A stretch of 64,000 nt of DNA from Panicum virgatum. Its lineage: Eukaryota; Streptophyta; Magnoliopsida; Poales; Poaceae. A program made the translations under genes and the position numbers. The notes beneath the pieces are model-generated. The model did not search any database. It was not told where the DNA came from and was given only the letters and a program-made list of their open reading frames with translations. The stretch covers positions 12,827,798 through 12,891,797 of the forward strand of contig NC_053137.1 of the NCBI RefSeq assembly GCF_016808335.1, given 5' to 3'. Every line of letters starts with the position of its first letter. Position 1 is the stretch's first letter. Below are positions 20,228 through 30,791 of this stretch, piece by piece.

Positions 20228-23200
20228 CTAATACTCTATCGTTTGCAAGCCATCGAGACGCCTCAAACATTCTATACCAGTCTTGGTCAGGCGCACCTTG
20301 TCAGCTTTCATCCTTTCTCTGAACCCGTACGGTGTAACATGGGCACTGGCATAGGCTGCAAGTAACAAATAATAAGGCGGCTTCCTCCCTGGGTACCTGA
20401 TCTGCTTTAGCCTATCAAATATTTTCTCGGAGTTATGTATGTCGCCCTTTTTTGCATAGGCCCTCAGTAAGGTAGTGTATGAACCAAAGAGGGGATTTCT
20501 GTCAGGATTCTCTTCTGTCACATTCGCCAGAAATGAGTCCGCTTTCGCTAACTCACCTGAATTTGCATAGAGCTTAACAATTGCATCCCAGGTTAGAGGG
20601 CTGATTGGACAACCATCCAAATGCATCCTTTCTAGAAACTCTTTGCCCTTGGCCAGAAGTTTGTGTTCTGCATACACGTTCAGCATGGCATTTAAGTACT
20701 TGGAGGTGAGCTTTGGTGATGTTTTTACCAGCGCTTCAAAGGTCTCTTCCGCTTGTTTGATACGTCCAAGTTTACTCCATGCCTCAATAGCAGCCAAGAA
20801 GTCCTCCAACTTCGGGGTGGTGTATGAGTTCCATATTCTCTCTACATCATCTGGCCTGCCAAGAATAGCATAGAGGTCAAGAAGAGACCTGGTGGCATTA
20901 CGACTATCCTTTACAGATACTTCCATAGCCCTTATAACCTCTTCTGCTTTCTCCATGAGGCCCCAAGATATGTAGAATTTAGCAACCATTGTCTGTGTGG
21001 CAAAATCTGGCTCAAGACCATTGTCCTTCATAATATTTAAGACCGACTCCATGCCTAATGGGTCATTTGCCCGCCCTTTCATGTCAATCAGGAGCTTGTA
21101 TGTAAAATGAGAAAACTTTATATTTTCTTTTTCCATCAAAGTGAGAATGTCAACTACCTTACTACGAGCAACCCTCTTGTACAGCAATATCATTTGGTTG
21201 CAAGCAGAAACAGTTAAAGGTAAAGAGAGTTCCCTTATTTCGTTGAAGACTTGCTGTGCGTTCCGGACATCATCCTGACATACACAGTTAACAAGTAGAG
21301 TTTCATAGAGCACCTCATTCCTGAAGGGTGTAGGGACCCTCTCAATGTACTTTTGAGCAGCTTCAAAACCCTGGTTCCGTGCTATCAAATCAAGATGGCA
21401 AGCATAATCACGATCTTCAAAATTTAGTAGTTTTCTTCTTTCGATCCAATCCATGAACTGCAGATATATTCAGAAATAAATCATCAAAATATAGGTGCAA
21501 TTCTGCTATCTAGATCTACAGATTTAAAATATGCAAAGGTGGCATGTGCCAGATGAACGTGTAGATTAGAAAAATAGAATACATGCATGCAACGATCCAG
21601 AAATCATACATAATAATTCATCAATGAACTAAAGCAAAGGTAGTAAAATTGTCCTAAACATAGGTAATACTATAGGTCAAAACATTGTGTAGCCGAAGTG
21701 CTCCTGGCGCAGAATACTGTGAGGAATAGTAAGTGTATCTCCACATGAAAAAAATGCTTCACTCGCATAAAAAAGGGAGGGTTATGATTATAATAAAAAA
21801 TGTCCTGATAAGTTTATCTCTACTATCAAAAAGTACATAAACAAATACAATAAAAAAGGGCGTACCCAGTGCCGTAGGGTTCCCGCACTGTGCGGGGTCT
21901 GGAGAAGGGTTGTCTTTAAGCCTCAAGCCTTACCCACACAAATGTGTAGAGACTGGGGCTCGAACCCGGGACCTTCCGGTTACAGACGGTAGGCTCTACC
22001 GCTGCACCAGGCCCGCCCTTCCACATAAACAAATACAATATGATATATAAAATAGAATACAAAAGCAAAAGGAACACATGCTGCCAGAGGCTTTACAAGC
22101 CTAGTCTGGCTCATTTAACAAGCCATAACCGAAGAAGAAATGAGAACAGGAAATAACTTAACCCCTTGCTCCCTCTGTGCAGTATCCCTTCTTTGTAACA
22201 TTGCAACGGAAAAGAGAAAAAATGATACTAAACACCAATTGAATATGTTTGAATTATTGATCTGTTCAACTGCTACCTTTGAAGAATACAGTCACCAAAA
22301 AGCAAGGAATCAAGGCCATATTTTATTCTACATAAAAACAATGACAGTGGCTGTACGGCAACTTAATGTTCATCCTTTCTTCATATCTCTATGTGAAATA
22401 TGAAACTTGTTTTACACTTTCAGGCAAGTTGCCTGTTCCAACGATGGCTTGTAATTCTGTACTCAAAAGAAAGCTCATGTTTTCTATAATAAATAGCAAG
22501 TACAGGGGATCATTCCAGCTAAAGCTGTAAATGAGTAATGTCAAATTGAATCCAAACATAAAAAGACTAAGAAATTTGAATATTAGTTGCCTCTGGAAAA
22601 CTTAACAATTATAAAGAATGGTTGGGAAGGGGGGTTCATAGATAGATGCGGGTCAAAATTTCCCAGATCCTCGATAGCATGATGGTTAATCGTTACAATC
22701 GTTACTTGTATCCACCAGATTCTCAAAATAAACAATTATACTATTCAGTACCAAGGTCCCAGAGGACAGCATGTCGAAAATGAGAAGACAAGAAGAATCC
22801 AGAGTACAGGTTTATTTGAAGATGTCACACTTCCGCAAGTCAAGACAAATGTTTCAAAAGATGATTAAGGAATCAAATCCAAAACTTGTTACTCATGAAA
22901 TTCATGCTCATGAGTTAATAAACAAATACCATCTTTGTTTCAGCTTTTACTGGGTGCGTTAATAATTTGCTAGATACAAAGATTAGAAACAAGAATGGCA
23001 CAGACAAAACTTGAGAAATTTCAGACAAAACTTGAGAAATTTCAGCTTCATATGATTCTTAGAAAATAGAGAGAAGTATAGTTCTACACTCCACAATGGA
23101 CAAACACCCTAGTAGGAAAACCATGCCAAGAATACTAAGTGGAACATATTAAACAAAGGGAGAAACGGAAAGAGTAAAATTTGTCAAGAATATTAGATCA

Positions 23201-23957
23201 AAGCTGTTAGATATGGGGGCTAATGGAAATGGTAAGCCAGACTAAACTCTGCAGACTACTGGACTAACCAATAGCTGTAAACCTGAATGCATTTCACTAA
23301 AAAAACAAGTTTAATGCAATACAACCCAGCAGACAGAAAAAGGAAAGGTACCTTCAAAGCCTTGCTATACAGTCTCTGCTTCCTCAGATGGAACAAAACC
23401 AACAAGACTTCGCTTCTTTCCAGACAGTTACCGGCTCGCACCCATGTGTCAAGTACAGTTATAAGAGTACTCATAGGAGTATCCAATACCATCTGGAAAA
23501 GAAAAGGTTGGACAGGCGTGTCTGGCAATTTCTTTTCATGATGGCGGCCTCTCTGAAAAGGTCCTTCCCTGCCTGGAAATCTCATTTCATGATGAAAGCC
23601 CTCCCGAGAAGGTCCATCACCTCCTGGCGATTTCTTTCCACGGCGGCCCCTCTTAGAAGGTCCATGTTTCTTCTTGGGTCCTTGATACTTGCCTTGTTTC
23701 CTCACTGCCCTGATGCCATGACTGTGCTCACTACCACAATCAGAGTCGTCATGAGGCTGATCAGCAGCATCCTGATACGAGGCATCACCATCAACTTCGC
23801 TGCTTGTGAGGCTCTCAATGGGCATGGAGCAAAACCTCCGCATCAAAGGGTCAACCATTTCAGAATACCCAGCCAGGAGTACTTGGGAAGATTGCCGGAA
23901 ACCCCCATCTCGCAACAATCTCAAAGAAGCAGTCTTCAACCTGACAAAAGCAACCAA
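20228..23957 (-). CDS. P-class pentatricopeptide repeat protein, organelle-targeted (two coding exons seen)
   Basis: PPR proteins bind organellar RNA. The sequence resembles the At1g80270/PPR596 group, which acts in plant mitochondria; that assignment is from memory of the family. Exon 2 is 21457-20228 (409 aa, stop at 20228) and exon 1 ends at 23352; the 1.9-kb intron has GT-AG borders and the frame joins ...YSKALK to FMDWIERRK. Exon 2 holds about ten 35-aa helical repeats, e.g. LEDFLAAIEAWSKLGRIKQA and LFGSYTTLLRAYAKKGDIHN. Exon 1 has a basic leader, LMRRFCSMP (like a mitochondrial cleavage site), then a Lys/Arg/Gly-rich linker (KKHGPSKRGRRGKK). The open frame reaches 23957 without ATG (TTG there); the first in-frame ATG is at 23858. 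The true start may lie on an upstream exon. Confidence 0.88.
21853..22022 (-). mobile_element. tRNA-derived SINE (Au-type) in the PPR intron
   Basis: On the minus strand it starts GGGCGGGCCTGGTGCAGCGG and contains a Pol III A box (GGTGCAGCGGTAGAGCC, 22008-21992) and B box (GGTTCGAGCCC near 21957-21967). It ends in CGGCACTGGGTACGCCC and a T run, as in plant Au SINEs. It is flanked by a perfect 18-bp target duplication, ACATAAACAAATACAATA (21835-21852 and 22023-22040), evidence of LINE-type retroposition. It inserted in antisense to neither gene strand: SINE and PPR gene are both on minus. Confidence 0.93.
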
Positions 23958-24450
23958 TGCTGAAAATTGGAGACTTGGATCCCAAACTAAAATTGTGATA
24001 ACAAAAATCGGCCTTGCTATACAATCATCTTACATTCCCTATCGCTGGGCGGGGGATCAGGCACCTTGCGCAGAATGATCTTGCGAGGTCAAGCAGAAGA
24101 ACCTAGTCGATGCAGGAATGGAAGATTTAAGTTAGCTACAATCAAACCCCCGACTAAATCAACGCTCCGAATCACAGCAAAGTAGAGATTTGGCAGAATA
24201 ACCCGCCGGAGCAAGCTAGGGTTACGACATCAATCCGGTCAGGGAGGACCGCCCCTCCGCGCCGGTACGTACCGGTGAGAGCGGGGAGAAGGCCGAGTTG
24301 ACGCCGCGCGATGCTATCCGGGGTTCGCCGCGTCCTCCCGTCGCCGGCGGTGAGGTGCCGATGATGGGCGGCGCGGGGAAGGGGAGGGGAGGGGAGGGAG
24401 GAGATGCTGCGGCTTTTTCCGGTTTTACCCCCACTAGGGTTTTAGGCTTT
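23958..24450 (-). promoter_or_regulatory. 5' leader and promoter region of the PPR gene
   Basis: A GC-rich minus-strand block (24435-24220) with pyrimidine-rich CTCCTCCCTCCCCTCCCC text, then CTCACCGGTACGTACCGG, a good 5' splice site candidate. A later TTTTCAG at about 23962 is a good acceptor. This suggests a noncoding or start-containing first exon spliced to the PPR coding exon. I found no in-frame ATG in the leader, so the start is unresolved. Confidence 0.45.
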
Positions 24451-24491
24451 TAGCGTTCTAAACCCTTACCCTGAACATGAGTAACACGTGA

Positions 24492-25228
24492 GATGGCGAG
24501 AAAAAAGAGTTAGATATGAGAGGAAGTCCATGCCTAGCCCTAAAATGCAAATTTATTTAAAGGAAAAATATGTGCAAATTGTTTAAACATTCTACCCAAA
24601 TTAAAAAGTTTAGATTGCGCATAGCCGAAAGAATAGTCATGTTTTGTGTTTAAAGTATGTCATAAATTTTTCTCTTGAATCCATTAGACATGTTAATTGC
24701 AATATAATTCTACAAAATCGCAGTTCTTTTGGGTGGCATTTTCCTTTCTCCCTGTCTGACAGGTTGGTGCTCATTCACACCCCAAACTCAGGAGGCGTGA
24801 AGTCATTGTTTTTTTTTTTTTGAGCAAGCTCATAGTCATTGTTTTGGCAGCTAAAAAAGAGTAATGTTTGCACCACTATAATTACATAAAAAAAATCCAA
24901 ATCTGTTCATCAACATGTGATGTCCATTTTGCTCGAGAGAAGTAGGCCTGCTGGCAGAGTCTGGCACAGAACACGGGTTCAACCGTTCAGTAACCCTGAT
25001 CATCTCGGGGCAGCACAAGAAACCTTGCAGTCTCCCTTTCATTTGCCTCTGTTCTTGTATGAATTGTGGTGATTCCACCGCAGCTGAATGTGTGGTTGGC
25101 TTCTTGGCATCACAACAGACTCTTCACGCTTCTGATCTGGACCGAGAACAAACACGCTTCTGCTGCTGTGAAGATCCTTGTTCGGAGAGCACAATTTTAG
25201 TGCATTGTTACAAGCACACAGCGCTAGT
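24492..25228. repeat. Direct repeat copy A (about 0.74 kb), homologous to 34058-34900
   Basis: Shares long blocks with copy B: AGACATGTTAATTGCAATAT, AATCTGTTCATCAACATGTG, TTTTGCTCGAGAGAAGTAGG and CCACCGCAGCTGAATGTGTG. Copy A has about 70 bp more near 24765-24840. No coding content recognised. It lies upstream of the PPR gene. Confidence 0.9.
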
Positions 25229-25239
25229 ACTTCAATAGG

Positions 25240-26011
25240 TACTGGTAAGTGTGCCCCGTGCGAACGCTACAGGTGCATTTCAGACATTAAAAAAACAATA
25301 TAATCACCCAACCAAACAAAAAGATGATATATGTTATGGTAACCGGCCAACTTCTAAGACACAAATGATATATATGAAATACGCAAGCTATTTACTGATA
25401 TAGTGCAGTGCAACGATACAGTTGCATTTGGTGATGCAAATCAAACAAAAAACGACTACCTGTATAATACTTACCTGACCAACAATGAAATATTGCTCCA
25501 TCGACCTTATACCTACTCAACATAAAGGAATCATTCATCGACCTTATACCTACTACCTTCAATGCATTCATCTGAACGGCATGTGAATGATCCATTATTA
25601 GCATCTAAATTCATCTTACCATATGGCAATGTCAATATATACATACTACACCCACCTTAGGGCATATGGATGAAAAAGAACAAATCTAATTTCTGCCAAT
25701 AGAAGCGTCTATGCCTTGATTAGACCTAGGACAATGTTAAAACTGGTTTGCCTTGACCAGCATGTGGCAATGAAACAATGTTCACTCGCCAGTCCCTTAG
25801 CAAAGATATGAAATGCCCTAGCCTGCGCTGACAGCTTTGTGTATCAAAAATAAAGTTCTATTCACCCCTAACACGTTTCTTGATAAATCAAGAAATAGGA
25901 AGCCCTTGCTGATCTTAAGCGGTTCTTCTCACACTGGAGAAGAATGTCAGCTCTCAGGTACTACCCAAGAAAGAAGTTTCTCCTGCACTTCTTTCCAGTT
26001 GTGGACCTTGG
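25240..26011. other. AT-rich sequence, no gene seen
   Basis: Lies 3' of the NT5C-like gene. A 30-bp word (TCGACCTTATACCTACTA) occurs twice, near 25501 and 25537. No domain or clear transposon end apart from the possible Helitron-like left terminus. Confidence 0.4.
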
Positions 26012-26368
26012 TCACCAGTGGTCACCAGTCTTGCACCAAGGGTATGAGTTATCATAATCGAATAGCAGCACCCTCATGCCATCATTAGCGCACTCCATAG
26101 CATATCTTGGGTTGTCATCTATTAAAACCTGAGCGCCAAAAGATCTGCAAGGAGGAATTGCAATGGCAAACAAGTTAGTCTTATAAATAGAAACAGAAAA
26201 ACTACCACTTGAAACAGTTCTCGGCAGACAAGATATGCGAAATACTGCTGAGGCATGTTGCCTCAGAAATAATCTAAAACAGACATGCAAAAAAAAGACA
26301 AGCCTGCCGCAGTTCTAACCACTGCTGTGCATTTAGGGTATGTGGAGCCAGGTTATAATGTTACTACA

Positions 26369-26496
26369 ATCTCTAATATGATTGAGAAAGCATCCTCCCT
26401 CAGTGAGCCAGTGTCTTACCTGCAAATCTCTGATCTCTAATATGATTGAGAAAGCATCCTCCCTCAGTGAGCCAGTGTCTTACCTGCAAATCTCTG
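26369..26496. repeat. 64-bp tandem duplication that copies a 5' splice site
   Basis: Two perfect or near-perfect 64-bp units (26369-26432 and 26433-26496) starting ATCTCTAATATGATTGAG. Each contains, in reverse complement, the exon end ATCAGAGATTTGCAG followed by GTAAGACACTGG, so the donor of the fourth NT5C-like exon exists twice. Confidence 0.92.
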
Positions 26497-26837
26497 ATTT
26501 TGGTCTTGACTTGCCCTCCAAAGCAAAATGGTTCCCGAAATGGATTTGCTCAAATAGGCCTGGATAATACTTCTTGATCCACTCTAATGTGTGATTCTTA
26601 ATTGCAACCTGCCGAGATCTTTGCAAAATAGGATCCCATTAGGCTAACTCATATAAGACAAGGAAAATTGATTAAGTCTTTTAAATCAAATTATTGGGAA
26701 GGACTTACGTTACTACAGACAAGCTACAGAATGAAGAAAGATTTTCGAGAGCGTATCGAGCACCGGGGATAGGCTGTATACCATCTTGGAAATAATGAGT
26801 TGTGAAAAACTCGTGGACAAGATAATTAGCTGCAGAG

Positions 26838-26970
26838 CAATGTTCTTATGGCATCGCCTAGGCGACAAGGCGCTCCCCTATTTTGGCCCGCCTAGGCGTC
26901 GCCTTAGCCCGCCTAGGCGGCTAGGCGGTGGTGACTCGCCACAACTCGCCTTAACGCCGTAAGAACATTG
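26838..26970. mobile_element. hAT-type MITE at a splice acceptor, 133 bp, TSD CTGCAGAG
   Basis: Ends are CAATGTTCTTATGGC and, in reverse complement, CAATGTTCTTACGGC: CA...TG termini with a 15-bp inverted repeat carrying one mismatch. The interior is built of GCCTAGGCG units. An 8-bp duplication CTGCAGAG lies at 26830-26837 and 26971-26978, as in hAT elements. Because the gene is on the minus strand, the duplicated bases are its 3' splice site (CTCTGCAG). Confidence 0.93.
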
Positions 26971-27410
26971 CTGCAGAGTATCAAAGCAATGCCCAATTTC
27001 ATATGGTGAATTGTATATTTAAGAGGCCAAGAAGTGTAATTCCAAATGAAATAAAAATAAGTAGCACCAGGACTCACCTCTTTCACGAGAACAGTCCCAT
27101 ATCTGGATAGAATTTTTTATATAAAAAAAAAGTTAGAACTCCCCCGTTGGACTAAACTGAAATGAAAATGTGACTAACTGAAGAAAAGTAACTGCAGGAT
27201 TTGAGTATCTTTTAAGGAAGGTGGGAGTGTATGCTCACCCTAAAGAACTCATCATACACATGGTAATCAGATACTGTGTGATTCCAAGAATAACGATCAG
27301 CAATAAATTTGTTCAGTGCTGCAAGAAAGCTTCCAAGAACTGCAACAAGATACAGCAAACAAGATAGTAAGGAAAGATTAATTATAAGAAAAAAACACAT
27401 TGGTGGCCCT

Positions 27411-27537
27411 CTACAAGGCAGCGACGCCCCTCCACTTCACGCCCTCCAAGGTGGCCCAGCTCGGTCGCCGATCCGGAGGTCTGCAAGACCCCGTCCTTGC
27501 CGCCTGCCATTCAACTTCTGCTGCCGGTGAGGACTGA
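27411..27537 (+). other. GC-rich exon-like stretch, plus strand, unassigned
   Basis: An island in AT-rich DNA that reads, on plus, ALYKAATPLHFTPSKVAQLG then RRSGGLQDPVLAACHSTSAA, with a possible 5' splice site GCCGGTGAGG at its end. It looks like the start of a plant exon with an organelle-type leader. It lies just 5' of the NT5C-like exons but on the opposite strand, so it cannot be their first exon as it stands. An inverted piece of exon 1 or an unrelated captured exon are both possible. Confidence 0.3.
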
Positions 27538-27539
27538 CT

Positions 27540-30500
27540 TTCCGATTGTGCCTCCATCTTGTTTATCAGGAGGCCGGCTGCCTTTTGCATGCCTGCTAGG
27601 TGTTCGATAATATGACAATGTGCTATGTTACTCCTTACTTCTTTGTTCTTTGTTTGGCGATCCTTTAATTTTATATCACTTCCATAAATCTTGGTACAGG
27701 ATTGGTAGAAGCACAAGAATTCAAGAGTGTCATAGCACACCCACATTTTCCTGTACAATTTTCAGAGTGCCATGACCATTTTGTTGTTGTTGCTGTGAAC
27801 AGTGCTACAATGATGGAGGGACATCGAGCAGGTCACCGCAAGTGCCAGGTCTTGACCAATTTGTTCCATCTACAGTACGGTTAAGATAAGCTATTTATCC
27901 GACACACAATGACTTTTATTCAATCAGTCATATGAATCTTAAATTACTCATAATGCTAGTGATTTCGGATCTATACTTCGGTTGGCTGATTATTGCGTCT
28001 CCCGATAGATTGCGCTTACTTGCAGAAGCCAGATGTGACATATGTGATGAAGAGCTTTTGCTTTGTGTGTGCTTATTGGAGTTCGCGTGCTATATCAGTT
28101 CCTGAATTTGCCAAAAGTGCTTTTTGGATGGAAGTGGTTTTAATTCTGAATATTAATATCCTCTAACTATATATTCGCTTTGTTGCTTCCTGACTTGGGT
28201 ACCTGCTCGGGGACATTGAGGGATTCGTTCAGCTTGTCTTCTCGTAGTCACTGAGTCATAGGTCAAGTTTTTTCAGAAGAGGTGTGTTATCTTGTTGGAT
28301 GGGATTTCTTCTTCCGAAGAGAAAAGATGAAACTAAAAAGGTTAGTGGCTCAGCTGCCCTCTATCCGTGATTTGAAGGGTTGACATGCAGGAAGTCTCAT
28401 CAGGTGTTTACTGGGTAAATCTCATCAGGTGTTTCTGAATTTTGTTGAATTAATTTGGATGTACAAATTATTTCAAAGTTGATCTGTATGGCTTCTGAAT
28501 TCAGTATGGCACAAACCAGGATGGTGCTTCACTTTATTTGGTGTTTAATATTAAGTTTAATAGAGTTCTAGATACATTTTCTTTGAGTATTCGAATGATA
28601 CTGAATATTTCAGCTTGTTACCGTATTCCACCAGTAGAAAATAGGAGGGACTAAAACATATGCTTGAAATTATCATCTATGCTCAATTTCTGTAAGAATT
28701 TGCTTATCTGGGAGATGATTAATTTCAAGGTTGGTTTGCCCATGAGATTGCTAGAGTATGGTACCATTTCAGACAAGCTAATGTATGTTCATATTGCATT
28801 CTCTAATTATCTTCTTACCTTTTGGATTTTTTACAGGTTAGGATCAGTTTGGAACTTACATGGAAGATGCTGAATATCACTCTATCTTTCTAAGGTATGC
28901 TTAGCCATCTACTCAGATAAAATAGTGGTAGCACTACCATCCTAAAATCTATAGGGATAGCCGTTTCATATTAAATAGCATGCACTTTTTTCCAGACCAA
29001 ATCTGGGCAGTAATTTTGCAGTCTTTTTTTTGCTTCTATCATTTTCTCCCAGCCAAAATTATTTTTATTTTGCCGGGGATCCATTTGTAGTGGCTAAAAG
29101 GTGTACATTTGGTCAGTGCTTCACATACCAGACAATTGGAGGTATATCCTTGATAATTTTGGCTCATAATAGTTTCATTTGTTTACTCACTAGCGATCGT
29201 TGTGTAAAAATAAAAAAAATAGGTTACTATGCTTAGTTTCATAGCCTACTCTACATATGTTTAGATATTTCATATGTGCTTTCAAATTACTCTGCCTCTA
29301 GAAGTATCAGGTTTCCGAAATTACTTTTATGTTTCCAACTTAATATATTGATTGGACACTACCATATTTGAATAAAATGTTGTTGCCCGGTTGATAAGTA
29401 ATCTGTTTTATAATTCTACCATACAACTTGCATGTTTTTGCATATTCCTCTATTGTGCTGTCGAAGCCCTTTCCGGTTCCACACCGGAAGGTTAATACTC
29501 TGTTTCCTCAATTCTATGGCCCTTGCTCTCCCTTGGATCTACTTCTTCCGCTGCCCAGTGCAGTGGAGCTGATCTATGCAGACGGCAGCTGAGATCGGTG
29601 ATGCTTCAGCTACTCAGTCAGCATCTGCCCATCTGTGTTTCCTTGCTATGGCAACACATTCTCATCAACCAGGTGCTTAATTAGAGGTAAACTGCATCTC
29701 CATGAATCAAGCCAAATAGTACTTCCTTTTTAATATTCACAGACATCGCTCACTGTGCTAATATCGAGATGAGAGATCCAAATGTTTCTTGCTTGCATTT
29801 TCCCTCATTAATTTTTTACAGAATTGGACGCTCCAATTTGTGTTGTCAATTGTGCCTAAAGTACTTCTGTGCTTTGCAACCCTTCCAATCAGATGACAAT
29901 TTCAGACAATCATATGAAACCTTGATGTGGGAAATCACTTGGTTCTTCTATTTTTTTAGCTGATTAGGGACAAATCCTGATGTTTATTGCAATGCAACTG
30001 AAATTCCAGTACTAATGCATTTTAGTATCAGTTGACTTGTGTGTTCAGTTTGTAACCTAAAACATGATATATCACCTGCCAGGCTGCAATGGAAACCATG
30101 TCTGAATGATTGCTTGGGACAGTACCATAGCATAAGCTTTGTACATGCAACCACCGCAAATCAACCATAGGTAGTGCTTTGTGCACAATTGAGCTATTTG
30201 TTGTGGTGTCGATGTCATTGCCAACAGCCCTGTGATGTGCCTCACTGAACTTGGGTATGCAGGCTGCAGCTAGCTGATGTGTTTAGGCTCTTGTGCCAAT
30301 GCAGCTAGCCCTGTGACGATGCGGCAGAGAAGCACACCCAGCACGGATGGGAGCAGCCCTCCAGCCATTCGATGAGATGCCTAATGAACCATGAGTCCAT
30401 GAGACTAAAAACAATGAAGAATGAATTGTGTTAGATTTTTTGGTACATTTAAATTTACCATCTCAGTTATTACTGCTCATTTCTGAATACGTTAATTTGA

Positions 30501-30719
30501 AACATCACTTGCAGTTGATGCTTTCGGTTGATTACTACTCCAACAAAGAAGAAAACAAACACCCTTTTACAAAGGTTACTAATACTCTCCATAAGCACTG
30601 TTAATTTGTTGCGCTTTATTTTCATGCTTCATACATACCTATTTTTACCCAGAGATCACTCTAAACATTCAACTATGACACTTAGAAATATTATTTTTAC
30701 CTAAAAATTCAGAGCTTGT

Positions 30720-30721
<2 letters not shown>
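27540..30721. other. AT-rich DNA without recognised genes
   Basis: No open frame with a recognisable domain on either strand. Several short exon-like tracts end in GTAAG-type words, but none could be linked into a gene. It is possibly intronic or captured noncoding sequence within the Helitron-like insertion. Confidence 0.4.

Positions 30722-30789
<68 letters not shown>
30722..30789. repeat. (AT)34 microsatellite
   Basis: An uninterrupted alternating AT run of 68 bp. It is probably unstable in length and able to form cruciforms; no function is implied. Confidence 0.97.

Positions 30790-30791
<2 letters not shown>

Larger units (their letters stand above)
26012..27339 (-). pseudogene. NT5C-like HAD phosphatase gene (5'-nucleotidase family), first exon missing
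   Basis: Five exons join in one frame with GT-AG borders: 27339-27239, 27102-27078, 26829-26709, 26618-26484 and 26144-26012, about 169 residues. Sequence pieces are LGSFLAALNKFIADRYSWNH, IWDCSRER, LVHEFFTTHYFQDGIQPIPG, SLSVVTSRQ, FGNHFALEGKSRPKSEICR and FGAQVLIDDNPRYAMECAND. This is the NT5C group of HAD enzymes, which dephosphorylate (deoxy)nucleotides. Motif II (VVTSRQ), the motif III Lys (RPKSE) and motif IV (LIDDNP) are present. Motif I with the nucleophilic Asp (DxD) should be on the preceding exon, which I cannot find. The C-terminus ends early (CKTGDHW) because a 10-bp unit, CTGGTGACCA, is tandemly repeated; the expected VTKVHNWKEVQEKLLSW lies in another frame just after. Probably a captured, inactive fragment. 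Confidence 0.8.

Noticed and set aside
21956..22015. Possible tRNA gene (A and B boxes)
   Set aside because: The sequence does not fold into a complete tRNA with acceptor stem. It continues into a SINE body with poly-T tail and an 18-bp target duplication.
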